Counted from the first letter of the stretch, positions 25,036-34,644 are shown. The stretch: 50,603 nt of DNA from Muribaculaceae bacterium (GCA_017557625.1 JAFYYG010000006.1:1-50603), one strand, 5' to 3'. Made by a program: numbers and translations. Notes: generated from the sequence alone by a model not told the origin.

Positions 25036-27366
25036 ATGATTGACAGGGAGACTGTAGATAGGATTCTTGACACTGCAGATATAGTGGATGTTGTGTCAGA
25101 TTTCGTGAGTTTGCGCCGTAGTGGTGCGAACTTCAAAGGTCTGTGCCCGTTCCACGACGAGAAGACGCCATCGTTCATGGTATCGCCAGCCAAGCAGATT
25201 TGTCACTGCTTTGGATGCGGCAAGGGCGGCAGTCCCGTTAACTTCATCATGGAGCATGAGCAGATGTCCTACGTAGAGGCCCTGCGCTATCTTGCCAAGA
25301 AATACAATATCGAAATCCACGAGAAGGAGCTCACCAACGAGGAAAAGGCAGCCCAAACTGAGCGTGAGAGTATGCTCATCATCAACGAATTTGCCTCGCA
25401 ATGGTTTGAGGACCAACTCTTCAACACTCAAGAAGGCAAAGACATTGGTTTGAGCTATTTCTACGAGCGCGGCTTCAACGATGCCATCATCAAGAAGTTC
25501 CATCTGGGATTTTCCCCTCAAGACAGCAAGGCGCTTTACACTGCCGCTACAGGAAAGGGTTACAACAAGCAAAACCTCTTCAATGTGGGCCTGTGTATCG
25601 ATGACCGCCGCGGTGGAGGCTATGACCGCTTCCATGGGCGCGTGATGTTCCCAGTGGTGAACATCGCCGGCAAAATCATCGCATTTGGCGGACGCACTCT
25701 TAAGAAGACTAAAGAAATAGCAAAATACTTAAACTCGCCCGAATCGACAGTCTATGTCAAGAACCGCGAGCTTTACGGACTATTCCACTCAAAGCGTGCC
25801 ATCGTCAAGGAAGACAAGTGTTTCCTTGTGGAGGGCTATACCGATGTCATCTCGATGCACCAGGCGGGCATTGAAAATGTGGTTGCATCGAGCGGCACTT
25901 CGTTGACCGAAGGCCAGATTAGAGCCATCCACCGCTTCACCAAGAATGTGACGGTTCTATACGACGGCGATTCGGCGGGCATAAATGCCTCGCTGCGAGG
26001 CATTGACATGCTGCTTGCCGAGGGACTGAATATCAAAGTGCTTCTCCTGCCCGAGGGCGAAGACCCTGACAGCTTTGCCCGAAGTCACAGCGCAAGCGAG
26101 TTCAAGCAGTATATAGCCGACAACGAGACTGATTTCATCAGCTTCAAGGTAAAAATACTGCTTGAGGGCACCGAGCGCGACCCCATCAAGCGCGCCGCCG
26201 TGATTGGCGATGTGGTGAAGTCCATTTCGGTAATCCCCGATGCAATTACTCGCTCAGTATATGCCAAGGAGTGCAGCATCCAGCTGGGCATCGGCGAAGA
26301 AGTGCTGTTACAGGACATTAAAAAGAATATCTTGCGTCTCAAAGAGGAAGCCCGCAAACGGCGTGAGCGAGAGAAAAATCGTGAAGACCGAAGGCAAAAC
26401 CACCAACAGCCCGCCGTTGAGGATTTCCCAAGCCAAGATGTGGTACCCGACACGGCACCACCATACATTGCTCCACCGATTGGCGAGGACAAAGCTACCT
26501 TCGACACCGAGCCGCCGGTTATCGACGCACCGCCAGCTAACATGGATTTTGAAGACAGCACGCACACAGTCACCACTCCCCCACCCACAGTTGATGACAC
26601 ATCACACTACGTGGCGAAGCAAACCAACAAAGAAAGCGTGCTATACCTTGCCGAAAAAGGCGTGATGAGCAACATCGTGAAATATGGTTTGTGCTATCTG
26701 TGTGTGAACAACGACCCTGACGGCAATCCCCAGCCCATCTCAGTTTTGGAGTATATCAGCAGCGAGTTTGCTCTCGACAATATAGACTTCACCATCAATG
26801 CTTTCAAAAAGACCTTTGACGCCAGTCTGCAATATGTGGACGAGTTCTACCAGGCTTTAGCGACGTTTGAGAGTCAACAACACGCTTATGCTGAGGAAGA
26901 GTATAAAAAGGCTCTTGCAACAATCAATCCCGATGGCATGACAGTTGCCACCATCGACAAAAAAGAAAAAGAGATATTGAAGGGCATCAACAATGAATTG
27001 GATGCTAAAATCAAGGAGTTCCGCAAGAACTATCTGGAGAAGAAGCTGTGCTCGCACTTCGACGATGAAGTGCGTGCCACTGCCCTATCGCTCGTGAGCG
27101 ACAAGCACCAACTGAGTAAAATCTACTCGATGGAGAACATTGAACAATCCATTGAAAGCCGCTTAGTCACTATCATCCCCGAGGCAATCAACAACCTAAA
27201 GAACTCCATCCTTAATTACGAAATCCTCGTCATTAAAGAGCAAATGAAGCATGCACAAGGCGAAGACGCACACAACCTGATGACGCAGCTCCAAAACCTC
27301 TACCAAACCCGCAAAGAATTAGCCAAATTCATTGGCGAGCGAGTGGTAAACCCAAAGATTAAGTAG
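25036..27366 (+). CDS. dnaG: DNA primase
   Basis: Synthesises RNA primers at the replication fork with DnaB helicase. 776 aa from the ATG at 25036; an upstream in-frame TTG at 25000 lies inside the promoter. The CHC2 zinc motif is C37-x2-H40...C58-x2-C61 (CPFH, CFGC). The TOPRIM core has VEGYTDVISMHQAG and LYDGDSAGINAS. It is longer than E. coli DnaG (581 aa): residues about 450-535 are a charged then Pro/Thr-rich linker (PPYIAPPIGEDK; TTPPPTVDD). The C-terminal helical part should bind DnaB. Convergent with the dockerin gene; only 11 bp separate the stops. Confidence 0.96.
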   Translation: MIDRETVDRILDTADIVDVVSDFVSLRRSGANFKGLCPFHDEKTPSFMVSPAKQICHCFGCGKGGSPVNFIMEHEQMSYVEALRYLAKKYNIEIHEKELTNEEKAAQTERESMLIINEFASQWFEDQLFNTQEGKDIGLSYFYERGFNDAIIKKFHLGFSPQDSKALYTAATGKGYNKQNLFNVGLCIDDRRGGGYDRFHGRVMFPVVNIAGKIIAFGGRTLKKTKEIAKYLNSPESTVYVKNRELYGLFHSKRAIVKEDKCFLVEGYTDVISMHQAGIENVVASSGTSLTEGQIRAIHRFTKNVTVLYDGDSAGINASLRGIDMLLAEGLNIKVLLLPEGEDPDSFARSHSASEFKQYIADNETDFISFKVKILLEGTERDPIKRAAVIGDVVKSISVIPDAITRSVYAKECSIQLGIGEEVLLQDIKKNILRLKEEARKRREREKNREDRRQNHQQPAVEDFPSQDVVPDTAPPYIAPPIGEDKATFDTEPPVIDAPPANMDFEDSTHTVTTPPPTVDDTSHYVAKQTNKESVLYLAEKGVMSNIVKYGLCYLCVNNDPDGNPQPISVLEYISSEFALDNIDFTINAFKKTFDASLQYVDEFYQALATFESQQHAYAEEEYKKALATINPDGMTVATIDKKEKEILKGINNELDAKIKEFRKNYLEKKLCSHFDDEVRATALSLVSDKHQLSKIYSMENIEQSIESRLVTIIPEAINNLKNSILNYEILVIKEQMKHAQGEDAHNLMTQLQNLYQTRKELAKFIGERVVNPKIK

Positions 27367-27377
27367 TAAGTGTTAGG

Positions 27378-29915
27378 TTATTGTCTCGTAAGCACTGCAT
27401 GGCTGTTGCCGTTATAGGTGAGGAAGAATTGTACGAGATAAGCACCAGGAGAAGCAACTGTCAAGTTGGCTCCACCTTCCACTATATTATTGAGTGTGCC
27501 ACCCCAGTTGAGGGTCCAGTCATGGTTGGCACGGAACTTGAATTCTCCTTTATTCAGCACCATATAAGTTTCCCAAGCACCTATGCTTTGGTTATAGGTC
27601 AAGTCAACGTCCGTTGCCCACTGAGTTCCTTGTTGCACTGCACTACCAATAACACTCACGCTTGAGATTGTGCTGAGGTTGTAATGAAGAGCGGTCAAAT
27701 CAACATCAACCTTATAGAACCCCTGCGGCGCATAGAGGTTATAACCACTTGCAACAAGGTTGCCACTCATGGCATTACTTTGATAGCTTTCAGTTCCCCA
27801 ATTTGTTCCATCCCAACTGTCCTCATACTGCCTGAACTTGAAATCGGTGTTCAAGAACATGTAACCAATGTAAGTGCCGTCATTATTCAACGAAAGGCCC
27901 GCAGCGGGATTACCCCAGTTATTGGCAACACCCGCTTGCCAAATTGTGCCCGGCAATTCACAACCTTCGATTGTATAGGTCTTATAGCCCAAGTCTATAT
28001 TCACCTCATACTGACTCATTTGAGAATCATAAGGGATCAAGAAATATCCACTCTTTCCAAACCCAAACGAGCCATTAGTGGCGGTAATATCATAGTCGTA
28101 GGGAGAAGTAATCATGTCGGCTTCTGTGCTCGACGACTCGGGAGCAATCTTGAAATAAATGTCGCTATCGCCCGCAGGAATTGTCGCCTTGTAGGTGTTT
28201 AAACTTGTTGGGGTCATAGCAATAGTCTGTCCACTACCATAGCTTTCAATATTGATTGAATAGTTCTCTATAAGCACAGGTATGTCGATTGTATTGGAGG
28301 ATATTGTTACACCACCCAGATGCCCCTCCACATGGCAGTATAGATGACAGCCACCTGTGCGGGGACGGTTATAGGCACTGAACACGGCTTCTTTCAACTC
28401 ATTGAGGTTAACCCAACCGTTATGATCAATCGCCACTGATTTGTTGCCAAACACCAGTGTGAGGTCTCCCTCAATGTCGGTAGAGATGGTACACAACCTG
28501 CGAGTTGTGCTACTGGCATAGTTTAAAGTGAGATCGATATATTCTCCCACATCACATTTGGTGATATTCAAATAATTGGAGCCGACTAATCCGTTTTGGG
28601 TATCAATAAACATATAGTCGCCCGAGAGGTCGTTGAAATAGACATAATAGGAACCAGTCTTAGCGGGAATATTGTAACCTCCTTGATAACCCTTTCCGTA
28701 TGGGAACTCATTGGTACCCCAGTCGTAGTCCCAATTGCCAGGGGCAAACTTCAACTCACTGTCACTGCTGATTCCAAAATAGCGATACCAGTCATGGTTA
28801 TCGCTTGTGCCAATTGCAGTCATGGCATCGTTCTCTACCAACCATCCTTGATAGGCTCCTGGCATAGTGATTGTGTTGTAAGATGCTTGAATGTCGCTCA
28901 ATCGAGTCATTGTCATAGTCTTGTAAACGGTGTTAAGCTTTATCTTGAAATAGCCGCCCTGATTAATAACAATGTTGTCAGGATAGCTTGAGGTGTTACC
29001 CGAATACACCTGTCCGCCATTCTCATTGCCACCACCTATCACTTTCTCCCAACTGCCTGGGTTCTCAATTAGTTTGAACTCACCGCCAGTGGGGAAATAG
29101 CCATAATACTCGAGATATCCCTCGCCATTCTCGTTATAGGTAGCACCCTGAACAGGATACAAAGGCACCATGCCCATGTTGCCACATGCTGGATTGCTAT
29201 TAGTCCAGTGGTTAGTGCCTATGAAGCTTCCAGTAAGCCACCACAGTTTTATTGGCTGAGACGACTCAAAGGAGAGCTGCGGCATGAATATAAACGATTT
29301 CTCATTGCTGATAATGACATCCTCGCCATTATCAAGTTTCACTTCTACCCTTGCAACAAGATTCATGCTAGTAGGAACATCACTTGGCGAAGACCAGCCC
29401 AGTTCGGTCCTGAACATCTCCGACATTGATTCATAGCTTATCGTTGTGCTTGTGCTGCCACTCACATCAAGGTAACAATAAGTCCTGAAGGTATCGTCAG
29501 TGCCTATCACAAGCATATACACAGGATTTTCCACGTCATAACCTAATGTGGTGACATCATCCCAAGTGAACTTGAAATACTCACGGGGGAGATAGTTGGC
29601 GACACTCAGGTTGAAAGCATCGAAGATGGAGCTATATAAACCACCGTCAAGAATCACATTATATATCATAGTGACATCAACAGTCGTCACCGAGCCATCC
29701 AGATTCACGTCGCAATCGTAGCCCGACACATCTCTGGTGCCTAGAAGATAATTATAAACAATAGTGACATCATTAACAGTCACTGCACCATCATGATTGA
29801 CATCACAACGGCCCAGAAATCCGTTATATACCGTTCCAGTAACCGCCTCAGCATGAGGAGCGACCAAAACAACTAAAGCCAAAACAAGGCCTGCCAAGTG
29901 TAAAATCCGTTTCAT
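27378..29915 (-). CDS. Secreted dockerin / SusE-SusF-like multidomain protein 1
   Basis: 845 aa with a signal peptide (residues 1-24, ending HAEA) and no lipobox. Two dockerin type I calcium loops follow at 38-50 (DVNHDGAVTVNDV) and 69-81 (DVNLDGSVTTVDV). Then come several SusE/SusF-type beta-sandwich modules that in relatives bind starch-like glycans: one with LWWLTGSFIGTNHW, one with ITMPGAYQGWLVEND and YVYFNDLSGDYMFID, and a C-terminal one with GEFKFRANHDWTLNWGG. An extra EF-hand-like loop (IDHNGWVNLNELKE) lies near mid-protein. It is a close full-length paralogue of 36900-39392. No SusC/SusD or cohesin is in the window, so the anchoring partner is unknown. Confidence 0.85.
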   Translation of the reverse strand: MKRILHLAGLVLALVVLVAPHAEAVTGTVYNGFLGRCDVNHDGAVTVNDVTIVYNYLLGTRDVSGYDCDVNLDGSVTTVDVTMIYNVILDGGLYSSIFDAFNLSVANYLPREYFKFTWDDVTTLGYDVENPVYMLVIGTDDTFRTYCYLDVSGSTSTTISYESMSEMFRTELGWSSPSDVPTSMNLVARVEVKLDNGEDVIISNEKSFIFMPQLSFESSQPIKLWWLTGSFIGTNHWTNSNPACGNMGMVPLYPVQGATYNENGEGYLEYYGYFPTGGEFKLIENPGSWEKVIGGGNENGGQVYSGNTSSYPDNIVINQGGYFKIKLNTVYKTMTMTRLSDIQASYNTITMPGAYQGWLVENDAMTAIGTSDNHDWYRYFGISSDSELKFAPGNWDYDWGTNEFPYGKGYQGGYNIPAKTGSYYVYFNDLSGDYMFIDTQNGLVGSNYLNITKCDVGEYIDLTLNYASSTTRRLCTISTDIEGDLTLVFGNKSVAIDHNGWVNLNELKEAVFSAYNRPRTGGCHLYCHVEGHLGGVTISSNTIDIPVLIENYSINIESYGSGQTIAMTPTSLNTYKATIPAGDSDIYFKIAPESSSTEADMITSPYDYDITATNGSFGFGKSGYFLIPYDSQMSQYEVNIDLGYKTYTIEGCELPGTIWQAGVANNWGNPAAGLSLNNDGTYIGYMFLNTDFKFRQYEDSWDGTNWGTESYQSNAMSGNLVASGYNLYAPQGFYKVDVDLTALHYNLSTISSVSVIGSAVQQGTQWATDVDLTYNQSIGAWETYMVLNKGEFKFRANHDWTLNWGGTLNNIVEGGANLTVASPGAYLVQFFLTYNGNSHAVLTRQ

Positions 29916-29946
29916 AGCTATATCTTTTTGATTTTTATTTCATTTT

Positions 29947-30090
29947 GCAAAAATAGTGCAAGCCGAGAGAAATACAAAATGAAAAGCGAAGTTTTTCATT
30001 ATTATTGCCGAGGTGCCGCCTATTATATCCAATAATAGTGCAAGCCGAATACAATACAAATGAAAAGCGAAGTTTTTCATTTGTATGAGG
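29947..30090 (-). repeat. Two tandem 82-bp promoter-bearing repeat units (locus A)
   Basis: Unit 1 begins at 29948 and unit 2 at 30030, an 82-bp period. Each reads (plus strand) a -7 complement, AGTGCAAGCCGA, then a -33 complement, then a palindrome around the loop GCGAAG. In unit 2 the palindrome arms are 12 bp (30055-30066 and 30074-30085). Unit 1 ends with GAGGTGCCGCCTATTATATCC. The same repeat occurs at 44746 before rnr. Confidence 0.85.
29948..29978 (-). promoter_or_regulatory. Promoter of dockerin gene 1, inside repeat unit 1
   Basis: On the minus strand TTTG (29975-29978), 19 nt, TATTTTTG (29948-29955): full consensus, 33 bp from the ATG. Unit 2 keeps a TTTG (30057-30060) with 19-nt spacing to TATTATTG (30030-30037), one mismatch, so a second weaker promoter may lie upstream. 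Confidence 0.65.
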
Positions 30091-30143
30091 GCTCAATCTT
30101 CTTGAATTTTGTTTTTAATTGTTGGTAATTGTTTGACAAGAAT

Positions 30144-31709
30144 TTACTTGTTGTTTTTCTTATATTCCTCTGAGAGGGAGTTACGCAATGTGGGGCCATC
30201 CATTTTTAGATATTTCTCCATTGATTTTACTGTTCCAAGCGTTTCTTTGTTGCGCTTGTAATAGTCAATCACTTGCAGCATCACTTCGCAGTACATCGCC
30301 TCATCGGTCTTGCTCACATTGAACTCGATGGCATGCTCTGCCATAGCCGCCAGATAGGCAGCAAAAAGCTCCACATTATCTACTGGAACACCTTCGGTTA
30401 TAGTAAATGTGAATTCATCGGTGTTCTCCATCCATTTCATCAGGAATTGGATAGCATCAATATTTGCCATATTTTTTGTGTTGGCGGGTTGCTCTAAATA
30501 CCACTTCGCCAGCCGCAGGGCGTCGTCGCGATGCTCTCTACACCCCTCGGCGGTGGCTATCTCATCTGTGCTTGGAATACTGAGTTCTTCGGTCTTGTAA
30601 ATCTTAGTCATCACCGTGGGTTCGGTTGCCGATGGGATGAAGCGATTCTCGCCAAACCAGTTGGCAAACCTCTCCAGTTTCTCTGAGCCGTCTTTTGTGT
30701 CGGCCCATTTGTTGGTCTCGTCTTCGGCACCAGGCGACATCAGCCACATGTTATAGGCCTCCCAATTTCCGCTCTTGATGAGTTTGCGATGGTAATCAAG
30801 CAATGAGAGGTTGTAATACCCTGGTGCCACAGAGTCGATGTGCGCTAATGCCTCCTTGCGCATGTCGGCAATCTGCGCAACAGTGAGTTTCTTGGTTTGC
30901 AAAAACTCCTCAAGTGCTGGCGACTTCATAAATCCCAACTCATACATCATGGGGAAAGGAAATTGCACCTTTGAGGTGTCGCTTGTCATATAAATGGTGT
31001 TCTCTTGGGTCAGACTCACATGAACCTTGTTCTCACCATCTATCTTCACATTCTCGCAAAAAAGGTCATAGATGAGCTTGCCCATCTCTTCACCACGGTC
31101 AGAGCCAGGCTGGAGGTTGCACACCACCTCGGCATAGACGATGGCCCAAAGCGGCTCGGTAGAGTCTGCAAATAGCAGTGCCAAGCGGTAATAGTTGCTG
31201 GCAAAGTCGGGTTGCACCTCCACACCTTGCAGGTAGCACTCAACCGCCTCGTTGTATCGCTTGTGCATCATGTGGATGTTGCCTTTCTCAAGATAGAGAT
31301 AGCCCGAGTTGGGGAAACGCTTTAAGCCCTCGTCGTAGGTCTTGATAGCCGCTTCGGGGTCGCCCAGCACATCTTGTGCATTGCCAACCAACTGGTAGCA
31401 TTGCGATTCAATCTCGGGATGATTAAACAGCTTAGGGCCTTCCTTGACGATGTGTTTGAAGTCGCCAGCCTTGTAATATGCGAAAAGCCGCTCATACTCA
31501 ATGGCGTAGTTGTTTTTATACTTCTTGCACAACTTGTCAAGAATCTTGATGGCCTCTTCGGGGCTTCCATTATCCATCAGGTTAACCGCCTCTTCAAGCA
31601 GCACACGGTCGTTATCATTAACCAGGTCAATAGACCGCTGAGCCTGCGCTCCCAGCGACCAAGCCACTAAGCACAGGAAAATCAAAATGCGGAAAAAGGA
31701 CGTTTTCAT
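30144..31709 (-). CDS. Secreted TPR protein
   Basis: 521 aa with signal peptide (MKTSFFRILIFLCLVAWSLG, cleavage near AQA-QRS). TPR units span about residues 30-200 (SPEEAIKILDKLCKKYKNNYAIEYERLFAYYKAGDF; GDPEAAIKTYDEGLKRFPNSGYLYLEKGNIH). The C-terminal 300 residues have no domain I recognise. It lies 16 bp downstream of the Sel1 protein gene and is the last gene of that run. Probably a periplasmic or surface scaffold; function unknown. Confidence 0.85.
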   Translation of the reverse strand: MKTSFFRILIFLCLVAWSLGAQAQRSIDLVNDNDRVLLEEAVNLMDNGSPEEAIKILDKLCKKYKNNYAIEYERLFAYYKAGDFKHIVKEGPKLFNHPEIESQCYQLVGNAQDVLGDPEAAIKTYDEGLKRFPNSGYLYLEKGNIHMMHKRYNEAVECYLQGVEVQPDFASNYYRLALLFADSTEPLWAIVYAEVVCNLQPGSDRGEEMGKLIYDLFCENVKIDGENKVHVSLTQENTIYMTSDTSKVQFPFPMMYELGFMKSPALEEFLQTKKLTVAQIADMRKEALAHIDSVAPGYYNLSLLDYHRKLIKSGNWEAYNMWLMSPGAEDETNKWADTKDGSEKLERFANWFGENRFIPSATEPTVMTKIYKTEELSIPSTDEIATAEGCREHRDDALRLAKWYLEQPANTKNMANIDAIQFLMKWMENTDEFTFTITEGVPVDNVELFAAYLAAMAEHAIEFNVSKTDEAMYCEVMLQVIDYYKRNKETLGTVKSMEKYLKMDGPTLRNSLSEEYKKNNK

Positions 31710-31725
31710 AATTATGTCATATTAG

Positions 31726-32922
31726 TTATTCTTCTGTTGGATATTTCGTCTCTCCCATTGGGGAATGACTCTTTGATAAAAATGCGAGGATGAAGTCAAC
31801 AAACTGTTGCTCAGTAACATCACCCATTAGACCATCATAGCTCACATGGCTAGCATTGCCACGACTCATGCCGCCAAACACCCAGCACTTTTCAAGATTA
31901 GTGATGTCATCAAAGTTCATCGTCTTCTCTAAGGTGTAATAGGCGCACTCGCCCGACTTGGTGTTTATCACCGCTGCCGAGTAGAGGCACAATGGCGTCT
32001 CCTTTGGTTCTGGAAAGCGATATACTATTATCTCAGTCGAGTCGTTGGGATGGATAACGCTTGAGGAAACATCTTTCCAGTCCCACTCATAGTCCGTGAT
32101 GAATAGAGAACCTAAACTCAATTGCCAAGAGGTGACATCGGTTAAACAGTCTTTTTCTACCTTTCCATTCTCATAATTCCACAATATGTCAGGAATGTAA
32201 CGGAACTGAAAAGCGTACATCCTCATCGTACTGCCTTTCTCCATTGTTTCTAGTAATAATTTAATATCATCAGCGATTTCATCATCGTTTATGCATTCAA
32301 GAAGCTTTCTAGCTTTTTCACGGTCAACGTTAGTGCCCCATCCGTTGAAATAATACTTTGCCAACATGAATTTTGCGGCAGATTCACCTTCAAACTCATT
32401 GTCAGCAGCCATTCTAAAATAGCGAAACGCCTCTTTCAAGTCTCTCTCAACTCCATCGCCATTCTCATAGAACAAAGCTACTTTTCGTTGAGCAGGGTAA
32501 AAACCATTGTCTGCCGACTCCTTAGTGTATTTAAAGGCTTGTCTATAGTCTTCTTCGACGCCATCTCCACTACTATAGCAACTTCCCAACCAGTACATTG
32601 CAGATTTATTACCTTTTTCAGCTGAACTTTTAAACCACTTGACAGCCTCTGCATGATCTTCGGCAACTCCCAAGCCGTCATGATAACAAATTCCAAGCCA
32701 CAACTCGCCATAGCGGTTGCCCTTTTGAGCTGCATCTTGAATTAACTTGAAAGCCTCATCCCAGTTTTTATCAACACCATCACCATATATATAGCGAACT
32801 GCTAAATCCACCTGACTATTGAGGTTTCCCAATGCCATTGAGTCACGCAGTTCCTGTATAGATTGTGCATTGGCACTAAACGCCGCCCAGCAGAGCATTA
32901 GTAGCAATATTATCTTTTTCAT
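31726..32922 (-). CDS. Secreted Sel1-repeat protein
   Basis: 398 aa; signal peptide at residues 1-19 (ending SANA). About five Sel1-like repeats run from residue 35 to 215 (AEAVKWFKSSAEKGNKSAMYWLGSCYSSGDGVEEDYRQAF pattern), forming an alpha-solenoid typical of protein-protein contacts. The C-terminal 180 residues are a separate, probably beta-rich domain of unknown type. It is followed after 16 bp by the TPR gene and preceded after 59 bp by the JAMM-motif gene, so one operon is likely. Confidence 0.85.
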   Translation of the reverse strand: MKKIILLLMLCWAAFSANAQSIQELRDSMALGNLNSQVDLAVRYIYGDGVDKNWDEAFKLIQDAAQKGNRYGELWLGICYHDGLGVAEDHAEAVKWFKSSAEKGNKSAMYWLGSCYSSGDGVEEDYRQAFKYTKESADNGFYPAQRKVALFYENGDGVERDLKEAFRYFRMAADNEFEGESAAKFMLAKYYFNGWGTNVDREKARKLLECINDDEIADDIKLLLETMEKGSTMRMYAFQFRYIPDILWNYENGKVEKDCLTDVTSWQLSLGSLFITDYEWDWKDVSSSVIHPNDSTEIIVYRFPEPKETPLCLYSAAVINTKSGECAYYTLEKTMNFDDITNLEKCWVFGGMSRGNASHVSYDGLMGDVTEQQFVDFILAFLSKSHSPMGETKYPTEE

Positions 32923-32981
32923 AATTGTTGGAGTTTTGGTTCTTATCTATATTTAAAACGCCACTAATTTGGAAATATTTC

Positions 32982-33854
32982 TCAATTGTGGTTATTGATT
33001 TTATTCATTAGTGACTTAAATTCTTCATAATCCATTACCAATATATTTGGATTTGATGCTGTGAAAATCTGTATGACATCTTTCTTGAAAGCGGTTGATA
33101 ACACATAATAGGTGTTTAAGCCAAATAGATCTCTTCCATAAAGCATCATGTTACAAATGTCGGTTGGGGTAATATATGGGTTATCGGGGGTATGTGAATG
33201 TGCTAACCCCTCAACGACCTTCTCTCCATCAATATATATTGGCTGTTCTAAGAAAGAATGGTGATAACGCCTGAAAGCCAGCGGTTTCATGTCAGGAGAC
33301 AAATCAACTGAGTAGTCATTACCTATTGGGACTACATTGCTTTTATTGGCGCTCTGCAAGAAATACACTCTGATAAGGTCTGGCCCAAGCCAAATGACAT
33401 CAACATTAACGTCACCTGAAGCTCTAATGCTATCGCCATAGGCTTCAATGGCAACCCTGATACAACGCTTGCGTTCATCACGCGCTTTTTGCTCAGCGTC
33501 GGTCATAGGTCTTACTGTATTGTCCCATGACACTTTTTCACTCTCAATATCAGATGTAAAAGAGAATACTACATCATCGTCACGACTGAAAAAATAGGTC
33601 AAAGACGATGGGTCAATTACTATTCCACTACCATTCACTTGATCCATCATTTGGCAATAAGTCATTGCTGTATCGGCAGCTTGCCAAGCGAGCTTTTCAA
33701 ACATGTATAATCTCACGCCCTCAACTAAAATGCTATCGGTTATTTCCGAGAGTTCATCCTCGTCGGGCAAATCGAGTTTAGTTCCGTCTTGACCATTAGC
33801 CACAAATGGCAAATTAGCAATAAGTAATATCAATATTGATAGAATCTTTTTCAT
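32982..33854 (-). CDS. Secreted protein with JAMM-like metalloprotease motif
   Basis: 290 aa with a signal peptide (residues 1-20, cleavage near VANG-QDG). I do not recognise the family. Residues 217-232, GLAHSHTPDNPYITPTD, fit the JAMM/MPN+ zinc motif H-x-H-x7-S-x2-D exactly in spacing, with Thr229 for Ser: His219, His221 and Asp232. The flanking GLxHSHTP resembles the GxxHTHP of JAB/MPN and DUF4329-type domains. The upstream catalytic Glu cannot be placed surely; Glu203, Glu211 and Glu215 are close. A secreted metallopeptidase or deubiquitinase-like hydrolase is a hypothesis. Upstream of the Sel1 and TPR genes, downstream of the barrel genes. Confidence 0.7.
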   Translation of the reverse strand: MKKILSILILLIANLPFVANGQDGTKLDLPDEDELSEITDSILVEGVRLYMFEKLAWQAADTAMTYCQMMDQVNGSGIVIDPSSLTYFFSRDDDVVFSFTSDIESEKVSWDNTVRPMTDAEQKARDERKRCIRVAIEAYGDSIRASGDVNVDVIWLGPDLIRVYFLQSANKSNVVPIGNDYSVDLSPDMKPLAFRRYHHSFLEQPIYIDGEKVVEGLAHSHTPDNPYITPTDICNMMLYGRDLFGLNTYYVLSTAFKKDVIQIFTASNPNILVMDYEEFKSLMNKINNHN

Positions 33855-33928
33855 ATCATTTTTGTTTTCGGTCGTTACTATATATTTTCAACGTTAATAA
33901 CTCAGTGATTATTATCTGATTTAGTTCT

Positions 33929-34644
33929 TTATCTTCCATAATTGGCGATATCGAAAGCAAATCTTATCATCAACGATATCTGGTGGTCGGCATGACCAGC
34001 ATAGTTCTTCACTGGCAGTTGAGGAGGGTATTCGTTATTGATGTAATTGAATGAGTCCTTGAGAATAATCCTTGGAGAGTATTGCAAGCCAATGTACCAC
34101 TTGCGATTACGCCAAGTTAAGCCAGCCAAAAGGTCGACACCAAGACTGTGATGAGTGTTAGTAAAATCATTCATTCCATACTCGTCCATATAGCTGAATT
34201 CATACTCATCTTCTCCAACCTGTTGATTAAAAGTGTCGTATCTCGCTTTGCGCCATTCATAGGATAGGCCAGCACCCACCTGCCATGATACCAGCGGTGC
34301 ATGATACCTGTTGTGACATTAAAAAACGCAACGTGTGCATTACCGTATTAGCCTATTCCCCCATCAGAACAAAGACCAGGATGAACATCTAAACCTACTG
34401 ACTTATCATTGGAATAGGCATACTCAACGCCAGCTCCAAGATTAAACAGATAAGATGGCGCTAGGTCATATTTGTCGGCGTTTCCAATCTTTGTGAACAA
34501 GCCGCCTATCGCGCCATGCTCAAGGCTCAAGCGTATAGTGCCCTTGTGCAAAACACTGCTACTTGCAATTTCCAAGCTGTCACCCTGCGCCAACAGCACA
34601 CCAGGCACCGCTAGCAATATCATTATGGAGAGATACTTTTTCAC
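33929..34644 (-). pseudogene. Disrupted outer-membrane beta-barrel protein
   Basis: The gene starts at 34644 with signal peptide MKKYLSIMILLAVPGVLLA and barrel-like strands, and hits TAA at 34348-34350 after 98 codons. The same frame beyond the stop still looks coding (YGNAHVAFFNVTTGIMHRW), and near 34280-34290 the barrel sequence resumes in another frame (SWQVGAGLSYEWRKARY...), running to a stop at 33929 with typical final strands (HQISLMIRFAFDIANYGR). So at least a nonsense codon and a 1-nt frameshift separate the parts. Intact length would be about 238 aa. Its start overlaps the previous gene's stop by 4 bp, so it decayed within an operon. Confidence 0.8.
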
